Assembly: GCF_014646655.1 (NCBI RefSeq)
Contig: NZ_BMNR01000004.1
Coordinates: forward strand, 248,001-312,000
DNA length: 64,000 bases
Source: Yeosuana aromativorans
GTDB taxonomy: Bacteria > Bacteroidota > Bacteroidia > Flavobacteriales > Flavobacteriaceae
Direction: 5' to 3'
Positions 16,628 through 27,017 of this stretch are shown piece by piece; within the stretch, counting starts at the first letter, position 1, and the number at the start of each line of letters is the position of its first letter. Position numbers and translations under genes: made by a program. Below the pieces are notes generated by a model. That model had not been told where the DNA came from and ran no database searches. It worked only from the letters and a program-made list of their open reading frames with translations.

Positions 16628-17083
16628 ATGCCATTAAACATTGTTCTTATTGAACCCGAAATTCCCAATAACACAGGTAACATAGGTCGGTTAGCACTAG
16701 CAACCGGATCAAAATTGCATTTGGTAAGACCTTTTGGTTTTGAGATTGATGATGCCCGTTTGAAACGCGCTGGATTGGATTACTGGCAACACCTTGAAGT
16801 CATTTATTATAACAACACTGAAGAATTTTTTGATAAAAACAAAAATGCCAATATGGTGTTTTTGTCCAGTCATGGTACACAAAACCATTGGGATATTAAA
16901 TATTTGGACAATATGTTTTTGGTATTCGGAAAAGAATCGGTTGGATTGCCAAAGCCCATACTAAAAGAACACGCCGAAAATTTGTTTAAAATCCCAATGT
17001 ACAGTTCTAAAGTGCGCAGTCTTAACCTAGCGAACGCTGTTGGAATCGTTGTATATGAAGGTTTAAAATTTTTGGATTTGTAG
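16628..17083 (+). CDS. trmL: tRNA (cytidine/uridine-2'-O-)-methyltransferase TrmL
   Basis: Starting at ATG 16628 gives 151 residues; the longer frame from 16565 adds a non-conserved stretch. The N-terminus (NIVLIEPEIPNNTGNIGRLA) and the C-terminal knot motifs VFGKESVGLP and RSLNLANAVGIVVYE are those of the SPOUT family member TrmL (YibK). TrmL methylates the 2'-OH of the wobble nucleotide 34 in certain leucine tRNAs with S-adenosylmethionine. Length is normal. The stop lies 4 bases from the stop of the convergent gene on the other strand. Confidence 0.92.
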   Translation: MPLNIVLIEPEIPNNTGNIGRLALATGSKLHLVRPFGFEIDDARLKRAGLDYWQHLEVIYYNNTEEFFDKNKNANMVFLSSHGTQNHWDIKYLDNMFLVFGKESVGLPKPILKEHAENLFKIPMYSSKVRSLNLANAVGIVVYEGLKFLDL

Positions 17084-17087
17084 TTGA

Positions 17088-17723
17088 TTAACAACTGATA
17101 CAACCACAATATTTATCACTCTTTGCCTTTTCAAAACATTCTTTGCCTTCTTTAAACGCAAAATACGAAAGCGCCAAGGTTCCAATACTATCTATGTAAG
17201 ATATTTGAAATAGTTCGTAAATTCCACTACTCAACAGTAAAATAACAGACATGTAAATGCAAACCATGGTGCAATTTGCATCTGCTAGAATAGGTTCAGA
17301 ATTTAATTGATTTCCAACCTTTCGTTTCCAGGCAACCAGTATCCACATTACCAGTATTGAAAGAACCGATATAATCAATCCCCAAAACGTCGTTATAGGC
17401 TTATGGTCAATCCAAATATTATAGAAGCTTGTTATAACTAACCCAATTACAAGTAAATAAAAAGCATACCCAGTAACTTTTAAAGCCGTTCTTTCAAAGT
17501 CATCCCGTTTACTATCTGGATTCTTTTTTATTCTGATGATCATATGTGCTATTCCAAGTCCGGAAATGACTTCTATAAAACTATCTGAACCAAAACCAAA
17601 CAAGGTCAAACTTTCGTCTTCAAACCCCAAAAACGTTGAAACCACACCTTCAGCTATGTTATAAACTATAGTGAAAATGGCTAATCCAAAAGCTATTTTA
17701 TACAATTGCTTTGTATCTGGCAT
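17088..17723 (-). CDS. Cation diffusion facilitator-like membrane protein without the C-terminal domain
   Basis: The 211-residue protein has about six hydrophobic segments. GFGSDSFIEVISG (near residues 43-55) and LADANCTMVC...DSIGTLAL (near 142-182) sit where CDF transporters carry the metal-binding TM2 and TM5 residues. The usual cytoplasmic metallochaperone-like C-terminal domain is absent. Instead there is a short tail with a Cys cluster (CGCISC). It is likely a metal-related transporter of a compact type; the metal is unknown. Upstream it is 56 bases from argS, on the same strand. Confidence 0.65.
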   Translation of the reverse strand: MPDTKQLYKIAFGLAIFTIVYNIAEGVVSTFLGFEDESLTLFGFGSDSFIEVISGLGIAHMIIRIKKNPDSKRDDFERTALKVTGYAFYLLVIGLVITSFYNIWIDHKPITTFWGLIISVLSILVMWILVAWKRKVGNQLNSEPILADANCTMVCIYMSVILLLSSGIYELFQISYIDSIGTLALSYFAFKEGKECFEKAKSDKYCGCISC

Positions 17724-17779
17724 GAGTTATTGTGCTTTAATTCTTTTAAAATTACGAAAAAAACAAGCACTTCAAGATT

Positions 17780-19564
17780 TTACATACGTTCTGGCACATT
17801 AATACCCAATAGGCCAAAGGCGCTCTTGATGGTCAATGCCACTTTTTTGGATAGCTGAACCCTAATGATTTTTTCATTTAAGTCATCGGCACCTAAGATG
17901 GATACATTCTGGTAAAACGAATTGAATTCCTTAACCAAATCATAGGTATAATTGGCTATCAAAGCAGGGCTGTGGGTGTCTGCGGCATTTTGTATAACTT
18001 CAGGAAATAATTCCAACTGTTTGATTAATTCCTTTTCTTTTTGATGCAAAGACAGCTCGTCTGCGTTCAGGGTTATATTATATTCAAAATCGGCTTTCCG
18101 GATTATGGATTGTATCCTGGCGTAAGTATATTGAATAAAAGGTCCTGTATTTCCTTGAAAATCTATGGATTCTTTAGGATCGAACAGAATTCGCTTTTTA
18201 GGATCCACTTTCAAAATAAAATATTTTAACGCTCCTAAACCAATGGTTTTGTAAAGGTCCTGTTTTTCAGTTTCAGAATACCCATCAAGTTTACCAAGCT
18301 CTTCAGATATTTCTCCTGCTGTAGCTGCCATTTCATCAATTAAATCATCGGCATCAACCACGGTTCCTTCCCTACTCTTCATTTTTCCCGAAGGTAAATC
18401 AACCATACCATAACTTAGATGGTATAGGTTATCGGCCCAATCAAATCCTAATTTCTTTAAGATTAAAAACAACACTTTAAAATGGTAATCTTGCTCATTT
18501 CCAACGGTATAAACCATACCGCCAACATCTGGAAAATCCTTGATTCGCTGAATGGCCGTTCCGATATCCTGGGTCATGTAAACCGCTGTTCCATCTGCTC
18601 GCTGCACAATTTTTTTATCCAAACCATCTTGGGTCAAATCGCACCAAACCGAACCGTCTTCCTCTTTTTCAAAAACGCCTTTTTTTAATCCTTCTGCCAC
18701 AAATTCCTTTCCTAACAAGTAGGTATTGCTTTCATAATACAGCACATCAAAATCAACACCTAAATTTTTATAGGTAATATCAAAACCATCATACACCCAA
18801 TGGTTCATCATGTTCCATAAAGCCACGATTTCTTTATCTCCAGCTTCCCATTTTTGAAGCATGTTTTGGGCATCTAACAAAATTGGTGCTTGTTTTTTGG
18901 CTTCTTCTTCTGTTTTACCTTGACCAATCAAGATTTCAATTTCTTTCTTGTATTCTTGGTCAAACTTCACATAATAATTACCAACCAATTTATCACCTTT
19001 TAAGCCTGTACTTTCTGGCGTTTCACCGTTTCCAAATCGTTTCCATGCCAACATACTTTTACAAATATGGATGCCTCTATCATTAATGATTTGGGTTTTG
19101 TAAACTTTCTTGCCAGATGCCTTTAAAATTTCGGCTACACTATAGCCTAATAAGTTATTCCTAATATGACCTAAATGAAGCGGTTTATTGGTATTTGGCG
19201 AGGAGTATTCAACCATGACGGCTTTATCCTGTGCTTTGGGCCGTACAAAACCATATTGGTCATCCGTATAGATAGTATTGAAAAACTGAATGTAATAGGC
19301 GTCTTTAATTTCAATGTTCAAAAATCCTTTCACCACATTAAATGCCTTGACCTCACCTACATTATAAACTAAATAATTACCAATATCCGTTCCTATTTGC
19401 ACGGGATTTCCTTTAACAAAACGAAGCATTGGGAAAATAACGACTGTAATATCTCCCGCAAATTCCTTACGGGTAGCTTGAAATTCCACAGTATCTATTG
19501 AAACACCGTAAGATGATTGCACCGCTTGTTTGACGTGGTTTAATAAGGTTTCTTGAAGATTCAT
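17780..19564 (-). CDS. argS: Arginyl-tRNA synthetase
   Basis: The 594-residue class I synthetase charges tRNA-Arg. The N-terminal additional domain is present, followed by the HIGH-type motif HLGH (130-133). KMKSREG takes the place of KMSKS, as is usual for this enzyme in many bacteria. The C-terminal DALR anticodon-binding domain ends in LLGINVPERM, a characteristic ArgS finish. A TATCTTTG -7 candidate lies at 19594-19587 on the minus strand, just upstream of the start, without a clear -33 partner. Confidence 0.97.
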   Translation of the reverse strand: MNLQETLLNHVKQAVQSSYGVSIDTVEFQATRKEFAGDITVVIFPMLRFVKGNPVQIGTDIGNYLVYNVGEVKAFNVVKGFLNIEIKDAYYIQFFNTIYTDDQYGFVRPKAQDKAVMVEYSSPNTNKPLHLGHIRNNLLGYSVAEILKASGKKVYKTQIINDRGIHICKSMLAWKRFGNGETPESTGLKGDKLVGNYYVKFDQEYKKEIEILIGQGKTEEEAKKQAPILLDAQNMLQKWEAGDKEIVALWNMMNHWVYDGFDITYKNLGVDFDVLYYESNTYLLGKEFVAEGLKKGVFEKEEDGSVWCDLTQDGLDKKIVQRADGTAVYMTQDIGTAIQRIKDFPDVGGMVYTVGNEQDYHFKVLFLILKKLGFDWADNLYHLSYGMVDLPSGKMKSREGTVVDADDLIDEMAATAGEISEELGKLDGYSETEKQDLYKTIGLGALKYFILKVDPKKRILFDPKESIDFQGNTGPFIQYTYARIQSIIRKADFEYNITLNADELSLHQKEKELIKQLELFPEVIQNAADTHSPALIANYTYDLVKEFNSFYQNVSILGADDLNEKIIRVQLSKKVALTIKSAFGLLGINVPERM

Positions 19565-19586
19565 TAATCGTGTTTTTTTAGGTGAG

Positions 19587-19594
19587 CAAAGATA
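19587..19594 (-). promoter_or_regulatory. Candidate -7 element for argS
   Basis: Reading on the minus strand, TATCTTTG matches TAnnTTTG and lies 23-30 bases before the argS ATG. No TTG is found at the expected distance upstream. Confidence 0.4.
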
Positions 19595-20014
19595 AAACTT
19601 TTATCAATGTTTGTTTGCTAAAATGCGCTTTAATAGTCATCTGCACACAAAAGAAGTACAGTACCGCAATTTGAAAAATTCTGCCTCTGAAAACAACTCA
19701 AAAGAATATACATTTATTTGTACAAAAACAATTTCAACCTTGCATTTTTTCTATGTTTTTTGCCGTTCATCTATTCGTCGATTTTTTGATAAATGATCAT
19801 GTTCATTTAATCTAATTTATTGGTAGAAAAACGCAGAAATTAGATTTTTAAAATGGTTTTTGCAACTTTTGTTTGTGTATTGCTATTATAATTCAAAAAT
19901 ATATTATTTATTTTTTAAAACTAACTAAGTACAACTCAAGTAACGTAGTCTTAATTCCCTCAACAAGAAACATTATATGATTATAATATTACCGGTTGTA
20001 TTCTAATATATTGT
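19595..20014. other. Intergenic region between divergent argS and histidine kinase genes
   Basis: About 420 AT-rich bases lie between two divergent genes. A 61-codon frame at 19611-19796 has no recognisable protein features and is probably spurious. I find no tRNA-like cloverleaf, terminator or clear repeat. The kinase promoter should lie in the right half but no exact TAnnTTTG match is found there. Confidence 0.6.
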
Positions 20015-22069
20015 ATGAGGAAAATAATTACTTTGATTCTATTTTTATCGGTGTTCTTTGGTTTTTCTCAAACTAAAGAGATAGATAGTCTTTCCTTACA
20101 ATTAGCGTTTCAAGAATCAGATAGTTTAAAAGTTGAAACCTCCATAAAACTTATCAAGAAGCTTTATGATATCCAAGAATACGATAGAGCATTAAAATAT
20201 ATCTTTGAAAGTGAAAAGCTTTCAAGTAACATAAATTACACGTTGGGCATTGCTGAAGTGACCTACTACAAATCCTTAATTTACGCCAAAAAGGATGATT
20301 ACATCAATGCTATGTCTGGTTATACCAAATCAAAAGCCTTATTTGGTCAATTACAAGACACTCTAGGTATAGCAAAAGTCAATAATAGTATAGGATTAAT
20401 TGAGATTAATAGGGGCAATTACATAAAAGGGTTGCAATATTCTTTAGCTGCCATAAAAGAGCTGGAGAAAAACCATTTATATCCAGACTTGTCTTCTGCA
20501 TACTTTAATGTGGCTAGGGCCTATTACAAAATGAATGCCTATGATAAAGCCATTGACTTTTACCAAAAAACACTGGAACTTCAAAAGCAATTGAACAATA
20601 CGGATGGCATAATAGAGTCCAATAGCCGATTGGCCGAAATGTACTCCATTCAAAAAGAATACAGAAAATCCATTGAATATTACGAAACCGTCTTAAAGTA
20701 TGTAGAAAACAATAATGATTCCATTAGAGGTAACATTTTGCCAAAATTAGGAGGTGAATATTTAAAGTTCAATGATTACGATAAAGCAGCAAATTATTTA
20801 CTTCAGGGATTGGCCCTTAACAGAAAATCACAAAACAAACTGGGGCTGACCACTGCTTTAAACAATCTTGGAGAATTAAATTTACGCCAAAAGAAATTAA
20901 TTCTTGCTGAAAATCAGCTGCAAGAAGCAGGTGCCATTGCTAAATCCATTAACAATAAACCAGAACTACTCAGGTATTACGGCTTAATGAAATCTTTGGA
21001 TTCTGCCAGAAATAAATTTCAAAGTGCATTTGTTTGGCAACGGCAATACTATCACCTTAAAGACTCCCTTGAAAAAAAGGAAATCATCAAAGATACCATA
21101 TCTGATGCTACACTTGAACTAAACCCTGACTTTGTTTCATCTACAGATACTTCAAAAATGGAAGCGTCTCAAGGCGAAACATTTTTAGTTTCCAGCAAAT
21201 ACAATAGACTACAATTTATTTTTTATGCCTTATTGGCCGCCTTAGCTATAGTCTCTACATTTTTAATCTTAATTTATCTTAAGCGAAATAATAGCATCAA
21301 ATACACCCAAGAGCTTGAAGAAAAAAACATAAAAATTGAATTACAGAACAAAGCCTTTCAAGAACAGACCGAACATCTTGAAAATGTCAACAACGTTAAA
21401 GACAAACTTTTCTCAATTGTGTCGCATGATTTGAAAGATTCGCTTTCCTCTATCAATGGCTTTATTGATTTATTAAGAGATGGATCCTTAACCCGTGAAG
21501 AATTTGATAACTTAATTCCGGAATTGAGTGAAAATGCCAATAATGCATCCTTATTATTGTTTAACTTGCTTAATTGGTCCAAGTCACAAATGCAATCTTT
21601 GGAACCAAATCCTAGTTTGTTTGATGTTCAAGAAGTTTTTGAAGATAAAATAAAATTAATTGAGCAACGACTGGAAAGCAAAGGCATTGACTTAATAGAT
21701 CACTCCCTACGTGATTTTGTCTATGCTGACAAAAGCATGTTTGAAATTGTAATTCAAAACCTATTGGCTAATGCCGTGAAATTCTGTAAAAAAGGTGATA
21801 CCATTACGGTTTCAAACCACATAAGTAATGGAAGTTGTATTATAAGTGTAGCCGATACCGGTGTTGGAATATCAAAAGAAAACATTGAAAAACTATTTAA
21901 AAACAATTCCTTTACAACCATTGGTACTAAAAACGAAAAAGGAACCGGGCTTGGTTTATCTATTTGTAAAGAGTTGGTTGAGTTAAACCATGGTAAAATT
22001 TGGGTTGAAAGCAATTTAAACGTTGGCAGTACTTTCTATGTACAATTGCCTAAATCTAAACCATCATAA
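20015..22069 (+). CDS. TPR-containing sensor histidine kinase
   Basis: The 684-residue protein starts with a signal peptide (GFSQ, about residue 19), followed by tetratricopeptide-like repeats to about residue 345 in the periplasm and one transmembrane helix (400-423). A short coiled coil then leads to the HisKA domain with phospho-accepting His471 in FSIVSHDLKDSL. The ATPase domain shows the N box (Asn586 in NLLANAVKF), G1 (DTGVGIS, 614-620) and G2 (GTGLGLSICKELV). The architecture, periplasmic TPR plus kinase, is common in Bacteroidetes; the signal sensed is unknown. No response regulator is encoded next to it, so it is probably an orphan. Its stop abuts the end of a convergent gene. Confidence 0.92.
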   Translation: MRKIITLILFLSVFFGFSQTKEIDSLSLQLAFQESDSLKVETSIKLIKKLYDIQEYDRALKYIFESEKLSSNINYTLGIAEVTYYKSLIYAKKDDYINAMSGYTKSKALFGQLQDTLGIAKVNNSIGLIEINRGNYIKGLQYSLAAIKELEKNHLYPDLSSAYFNVARAYYKMNAYDKAIDFYQKTLELQKQLNNTDGIIESNSRLAEMYSIQKEYRKSIEYYETVLKYVENNNDSIRGNILPKLGGEYLKFNDYDKAANYLLQGLALNRKSQNKLGLTTALNNLGELNLRQKKLILAENQLQEAGAIAKSINNKPELLRYYGLMKSLDSARNKFQSAFVWQRQYYHLKDSLEKKEIIKDTISDATLELNPDFVSSTDTSKMEASQGETFLVSSKYNRLQFIFYALLAALAIVSTFLILIYLKRNNSIKYTQELEEKNIKIELQNKAFQEQTEHLENVNNVKDKLFSIVSHDLKDSLSSINGFIDLLRDGSLTREEFDNLIPELSENANNASLLLFNLLNWSKSQMQSLEPNPSLFDVQEVFEDKIKLIEQRLESKGIDLIDHSLRDFVYADKSMFEIVIQNLLANAVKFCKKGDTITVSNHISNGSCIISVADTGVGISKENIEKLFKNNSFTTIGTKNEKGTGLGLSICKELVELNHGKIWVESNLNVGSTFYVQLPKSKPS

Positions 22070-22070
22070 C

Positions 22071-23009
22071 TTAAGCTTGAGGTAAAAACACCTCAGCCAT
22101 CATACAGCGCGCGCTTCCGCCACCACAAGTTTCAATAGTATCCAAAGAACTGGCCACAATATCTGTATTATGCTTTTTAAGGGTTTCTATTTGATTATTT
22201 GTAAGTGAATCATAAGCTGCTTGGCTCATTACTAGATACAATTTATTATTAGCCCCTTTCACCTGCAACATGTTACCAGCAAAATTATTGACTTGAGATT
22301 CTGTTATATCAATAATTTCTTTTCCGTCTTCTTTTAAATGCTTAATCACATTCTTGCGCTCTTTCTTGTCATCAATACTTGCTAAACAAATGACGGCAAA
22401 TGTTTCTCCTAGAGCCATCATCACGTTGGTATGATAAATGGGCATTCGCTTTCCATTAACCGTTTGATTGGCAGTAAAAACAACAGGTGTGTATTCAAAA
22501 TCTTCACAAAATTCAATAAGCAAGTCTTCATTAGCTCTGGGTGACAAGGCACAATAGGCTTTTCTATGAACTCTATCCAACAAAAGGCTTCCCGTCCCTT
22601 CAAGAAAAACAGATACTGTTTCGGCATCTGTGTAATCAACTATTTGGTTGATTTCAAAACCCTTTTCTTCCAACAAATCCAAAATATCCTCACGACGCTC
22701 AAACCTGCGATTTTCAGCAAACATGGGGTATAACCCTACATTTCCATTTTGGTGAAAAGATATCCAATTATTTGGGAAAATAGAATCGGGTGTATTAGGT
22801 TCAACAGTATCTTGAACTACAATCACATTAACTCCAATATTTTGAAGTTTTTTCACAAAAGCATCAAATTCTTGTTGCGCTTTGGCATTAACGGTTTCGG
22901 GCAATACATTATCGATTGCTTTTTGATAATAGTTATTAACTGCTGTTTGCTCGTTCATCCTGAAATTAACAGGACGAACCATTAAAATGGTATTTGTAGT
23001 TTGTTGCAT
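22071..23009 (-). CDS. ctlX: Citrulline hydrolase-like amidinotransferase-superfamily enzyme (CtlX)
   Basis: The 312-residue protein belongs to the arginine deiminase/amidinotransferase fold. The start (ILMVRPVNFRMNEQTAVNNYYQ region), FPNNWISFH, EGTGSLLLDR, HTNVMMALG and the terminal GGGSARCMMAEVFLP, with the nucleophilic Cys in the last 15 residues, fit the family annotated as citrulline utilisation hydrolase CtlX. The likely role is hydrolysis of a guanidino or ureido compound in arginine/citrulline catabolism. A TACTTTTG -7 candidate lies at 23035-23028 on the minus strand. It sits beside a second enzyme of the same superfamily. Confidence 0.8.
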   Translation of the reverse strand: MQQTTNTILMVRPVNFRMNEQTAVNNYYQKAIDNVLPETVNAKAQQEFDAFVKKLQNIGVNVIVVQDTVEPNTPDSIFPNNWISFHQNGNVGLYPMFAENRRFERREDILDLLEEKGFEINQIVDYTDAETVSVFLEGTGSLLLDRVHRKAYCALSPRANEDLLIEFCEDFEYTPVVFTANQTVNGKRMPIYHTNVMMALGETFAVICLASIDDKKERKNVIKHLKEDGKEIIDITESQVNNFAGNMLQVKGANNKLYLVMSQAAYDSLTNNQIETLKKHNTDIVASSLDTIETCGGGSARCMMAEVFLPQA

Positions 23010-23027
23010 TACTGATAAATTATGCTA

Positions 23028-23035
23028 CAAAAGTA
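23028..23035 (-). promoter_or_regulatory. Candidate -7 element for ctlX
   Basis: TACTTTTG on the minus strand matches TAnnTTTG, 19-26 bases before the ctlX ATG. No -33 partner is clear. Confidence 0.4.
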
Positions 23036-23131
23036 AGTCTATTTGAATAGATATAAGGATTTGGTTCTATCTTTTTGATTGACAAAACTTAAGATTGCAC
23101 ATCAATTTATAAATTAAGATAAATAAAAAAC

Positions 23132-24046
23132 TCAGTCCCTAATCAATGGCAATGTGGAGCAACGCAATAAACCTTCTTGCTTGGCAATTTCAGCATAAGG
23201 CACTTCTTCAACCGTAAATCCTTGCTCTCGTAACCAGGTATTCAGCCGTGTGAAGTTTTTTTCTGAAATAATGACCTCTTCAGAAATGGAGAACACATTA
23301 CTGTTCATGTTGTACATTTCCTCTTTGGTGATTTCAAAAACATTGTCTTTACCAAAAAAATCAACCAGCCACTGGTACTCGCGTTCTATAAGAAAGCCGT
23401 TTTTGTGCAGAATAGCCTTATTGGTTCCTATGGGCTGAAAGCAACAATCTAAATGCAGTGCATTTTCTTTAGGGTCTGTATTGGATTTTCTTAGCTCAAA
23501 GCTCTTAACCGTTTTATGAGGAAACAGTTCCTGAATGGCTATAACGGCATCCATATTGGTTCTGGCGGTAATATAATCTGGATAATCATCACCAGAATAG
23601 GTTCCCACAAAAATATAGTCATTCCATGGCATCACATCTCCGCCTTCGGCATGACATTCCTCTGGCAGGATTATTCTATTTTCAGGAGCTATTTGTTCCC
23701 AAACATAACGTATGGCTTCTATTTCTTTTTCCCTATTGGGTAAAATATTTGCCCTGATGATTTTATCCTCGATAACAAAAGCTATATCACGCGAAAAAAT
23801 CTGGTTACAATCTTTGATGACTTCTGGTCTATATACTGTGACATCATATTTTTTAAAAACAGCAGCCACCGCTTCCATTTCAATGATCATATCTTCCTCC
23901 TTAGGATACGTTCCTGCTTTTATGTGCTCTATACTTTTAGGGTCGTAACAATCCTCGATTTTTGGAACAGGCCCATTGCTTTGCGCGGTTCCCAAAATAA
24001 CAGATCGCAATCTGGAAGTTTCATTTTGTATATTGAGCTGTATCAT
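23132..24046 (-). CDS. Arginine deiminase/amidinotransferase-superfamily hydrolase
   Basis: The 304-residue enzyme shows the superfamily catalytic layout: FSRDIAFV, AEGGDVM (acid), HLDCCF (His) and RCSTLPL near the C-terminus (Cys nucleophile). It resembles proteins annotated as dimethylarginine dimethylaminohydrolase or glycine amidinotransferase-like; which guanidino substrate it uses cannot be decided. Its position next to ctlX suggests a shared role in arginine-related nitrogen metabolism. It lies 122 bases upstream of ctlX on the same strand, without a clear terminator between them. Confidence 0.8.
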   Translation of the reverse strand: MIQLNIQNETSRLRSVILGTAQSNGPVPKIEDCYDPKSIEHIKAGTYPKEEDMIIEMEAVAAVFKKYDVTVYRPEVIKDCNQIFSRDIAFVIEDKIIRANILPNREKEIEAIRYVWEQIAPENRIILPEECHAEGGDVMPWNDYIFVGTYSGDDYPDYITARTNMDAVIAIQELFPHKTVKSFELRKSNTDPKENALHLDCCFQPIGTNKAILHKNGFLIEREYQWLVDFFGKDNVFEITKEEMYNMNSNVFSISEEVIISEKNFTRLNTWLREQGFTVEEVPYAEIAKQEGLLRCSTLPLIRD

Positions 24047-24057
24047 GGCGCTAAGAT

Positions 24058-24091
24058 AAAAAAAAGCCTCATAGAAACTATGAAGCTTTTT
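24058..24091 (-). terminator. Terminator after gltA
   Basis: A stem with arms AAAAAGCCTCATAG and CTATGAAGCTTTTT (one mismatch) lies 18 bases after the gltA stop on the minus strand. It is followed by a T-rich stretch on that strand. Confidence 0.8.
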
Positions 24092-24108
24092 ATTTTGAAT
24101 TGTATAAT

Positions 24109-25395
24109 TTATCGTTTATCAATCTCCACAAAAGATCGTTGTGTAGCTCCAACATAAAGTTGTCTTGGTCTACCAATTGGTTCTTTTCCTAAACGCATTT
24201 CACGCCATTGTGCGATCCATCCTGGCAAACGTCCAAGGGCAAACATAACCGTGAACATATCTGTAGGTATGCCCATAGCTCTGTAAATGATACCTGAATA
24301 GAAATCAACATTTGGATACAATTTACGGTCAACAAAATACGGATCTTGTAAAGCTTCTTTTTCTAATCCTTTGGCTATGTCCAATATAGGATCTTCAACA
24401 CCTAAATCTTCTAAAACCTCATCGGCTGCCTTTTTAATGATTCGCGCTCTGGGGTCGAAATTTTTATACACACGGTGACCAAATCCCATTAAACGGAATG
24501 GATCATCTTTGTCCTTAGCTTTAGCCATATACTTTTTGGTATCACCTCCATCAGCTTTTATGGCTTCAAGCATTTCTAAAACAGCCTGATTGGCTCCACC
24601 ATGAAGCGGCCCCCAAAGTGCTGAAATTCCAGCTGAGAGTGATGCAAAAAGACCTGCATGGGATGAACCTGTAATTCTAACGGTAGAAGTAGAACAGTTT
24701 TGCTCGTGGTCTGCATGTAAAATCAACAGTTTGTCAAGCGCATCAACCAAAACCCTGCTTTGTGTATATTCTTCATTTGGTTGTCTAAACATCATTTTCA
24801 AAACGTTCTCAACATATCCAAGATTTTTATCACCGTAGTCTAACGGTAATCCTTGTTTTTTTCTATGTGTCCAAGCTACCAATACTGGGAATTTACCCAT
24901 TATCTTAACGATGGCACGGTACATATCCTCTTCAGAATTAACATTTACTGAAGATGGATTAAATGCTGTTAATGCACTGGTAAGGGACGATAAAACTCCC
25001 ATTGGATGACCAGATTTAGGAAACGCATCCAGAATTTTTTTTATGTCTTCATCAACTACTGATTGCGCTTTTATATCTGCATGAAATTTATCACGTTGTG
25101 CTTGAGTGGGAAGTTCTCCAAAAATCAACAGAAACGCTACTTCTAAAAAATCTGCTTTTTCAGCCAATTCCTCAATAGAATAGCCACGGTATCTCAAGAT
25201 TCCTTTTTCACCATCTAAAAACGTAATGGCACTCTCACAAGAACCCGTGTTTTTATACCCAGAATCCAACGTAATTATTCCTCCTGTTGCACTTCTTAGA
25301 TTGGAAATATCTATGGCAACCTCATTCTCTGTTCCTATTTTTAACGGGAATTCGTGTTTTTCCCCATTAATCTCTAAAGTAGCAGTATTTGACAT
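24109..25395 (-). CDS. gltA: Citrate synthase
   Basis: The 428-residue protein is citrate synthase of the hexameric bacterial type, condensing acetyl-CoA with oxaloacetate at the entry to the TCA cycle. It has the N-terminal beta domain of that type. The active-site His segments are HADHEQNCSTSTVR and GFGHRVYKNFDPRA; the family signature GGANQAVLEML is also present. Length is normal. It lies downstream of eno on the same strand, separated by a strong terminator, so it has its own promoter. Confidence 0.97.
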   Translation of the reverse strand: MSNTATLEINGEKHEFPLKIGTENEVAIDISNLRSATGGIITLDSGYKNTGSCESAITFLDGEKGILRYRGYSIEELAEKADFLEVAFLLIFGELPTQAQRDKFHADIKAQSVVDEDIKKILDAFPKSGHPMGVLSSLTSALTAFNPSSVNVNSEEDMYRAIVKIMGKFPVLVAWTHRKKQGLPLDYGDKNLGYVENVLKMMFRQPNEEYTQSRVLVDALDKLLILHADHEQNCSTSTVRITGSSHAGLFASLSAGISALWGPLHGGANQAVLEMLEAIKADGGDTKKYMAKAKDKDDPFRLMGFGHRVYKNFDPRARIIKKAADEVLEDLGVEDPILDIAKGLEKEALQDPYFVDRKLYPNVDFYSGIIYRAMGIPTDMFTVMFALGRLPGWIAQWREMRLGKEPIGRPRQLYVGATQRSFVEIDKR

Positions 25396-25514
25396 GTTTT
25401 TTTAAATATTTATTATGTATTTTGTTGCTCGCTAATTTACGAAATAACTTACTACTATTATAATTTCTTAATAAGGAATTGGAATAAATGTATCGCTGAA
25501 AATTATAAAAAAAG

Positions 25515-25550
25515 AAAGCGATTATTAAATGTATTTAATAATCGCTTTTT
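25515..25550 (-). terminator. Terminator after eno
   Basis: A nearly perfect 16-bp stem (arms 25515-25530 and 25533-25548) lies 20 bases after the eno stop. On the minus strand it continues into a T-rich run. The symmetric T and A flanks could also serve the plus strand. Confidence 0.88.
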
Positions 25551-25570
25551 AGTTATAGAAAGTAAGATGG

Positions 25571-26884
<1,314 letters not shown>

Positions 26885-26892
26885 TTAATATT

Positions 26893-26900
26893 CAAATTTA
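26893..26900 (-). promoter_or_regulatory. Candidate -7 element for eno
   Basis: TAAATTTG on the minus strand matches TAnnTTTG exactly, 30-37 bases before the eno ATG. A TTG at the -33 position is not evident. Confidence 0.45.
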
Positions 26901-26974
26901 CGGTTAAATCTCCTTTTAATTTACATGTTTTTAAAGAATTACACAAATTCTTATCTACAACGTTTTAGTAACTT

Positions 26975-27013
26975 AAAAGCCTTAAAAAAACAGATTATTT
27001 TTTAAGGCTTTTT
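26975..27013 (-). terminator. Terminator after carA
   Basis: Arms at 26975-26990 and 26998-27013 (AAAAGCCTT... with AAGGCTTTT) form a long stem right after the carA stop at 27018. The T run on the minus strand is short. Confidence 0.75.
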
Positions 27014-27017
27014 GTTA

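Noticed and set aside
19611-19796. 61-codon ORF between argS and the histidine kinase
   Set aside because: No domain, no signal peptide, AT-rich composition as in spacer DNA, and it overlaps the likely argS promoter region.
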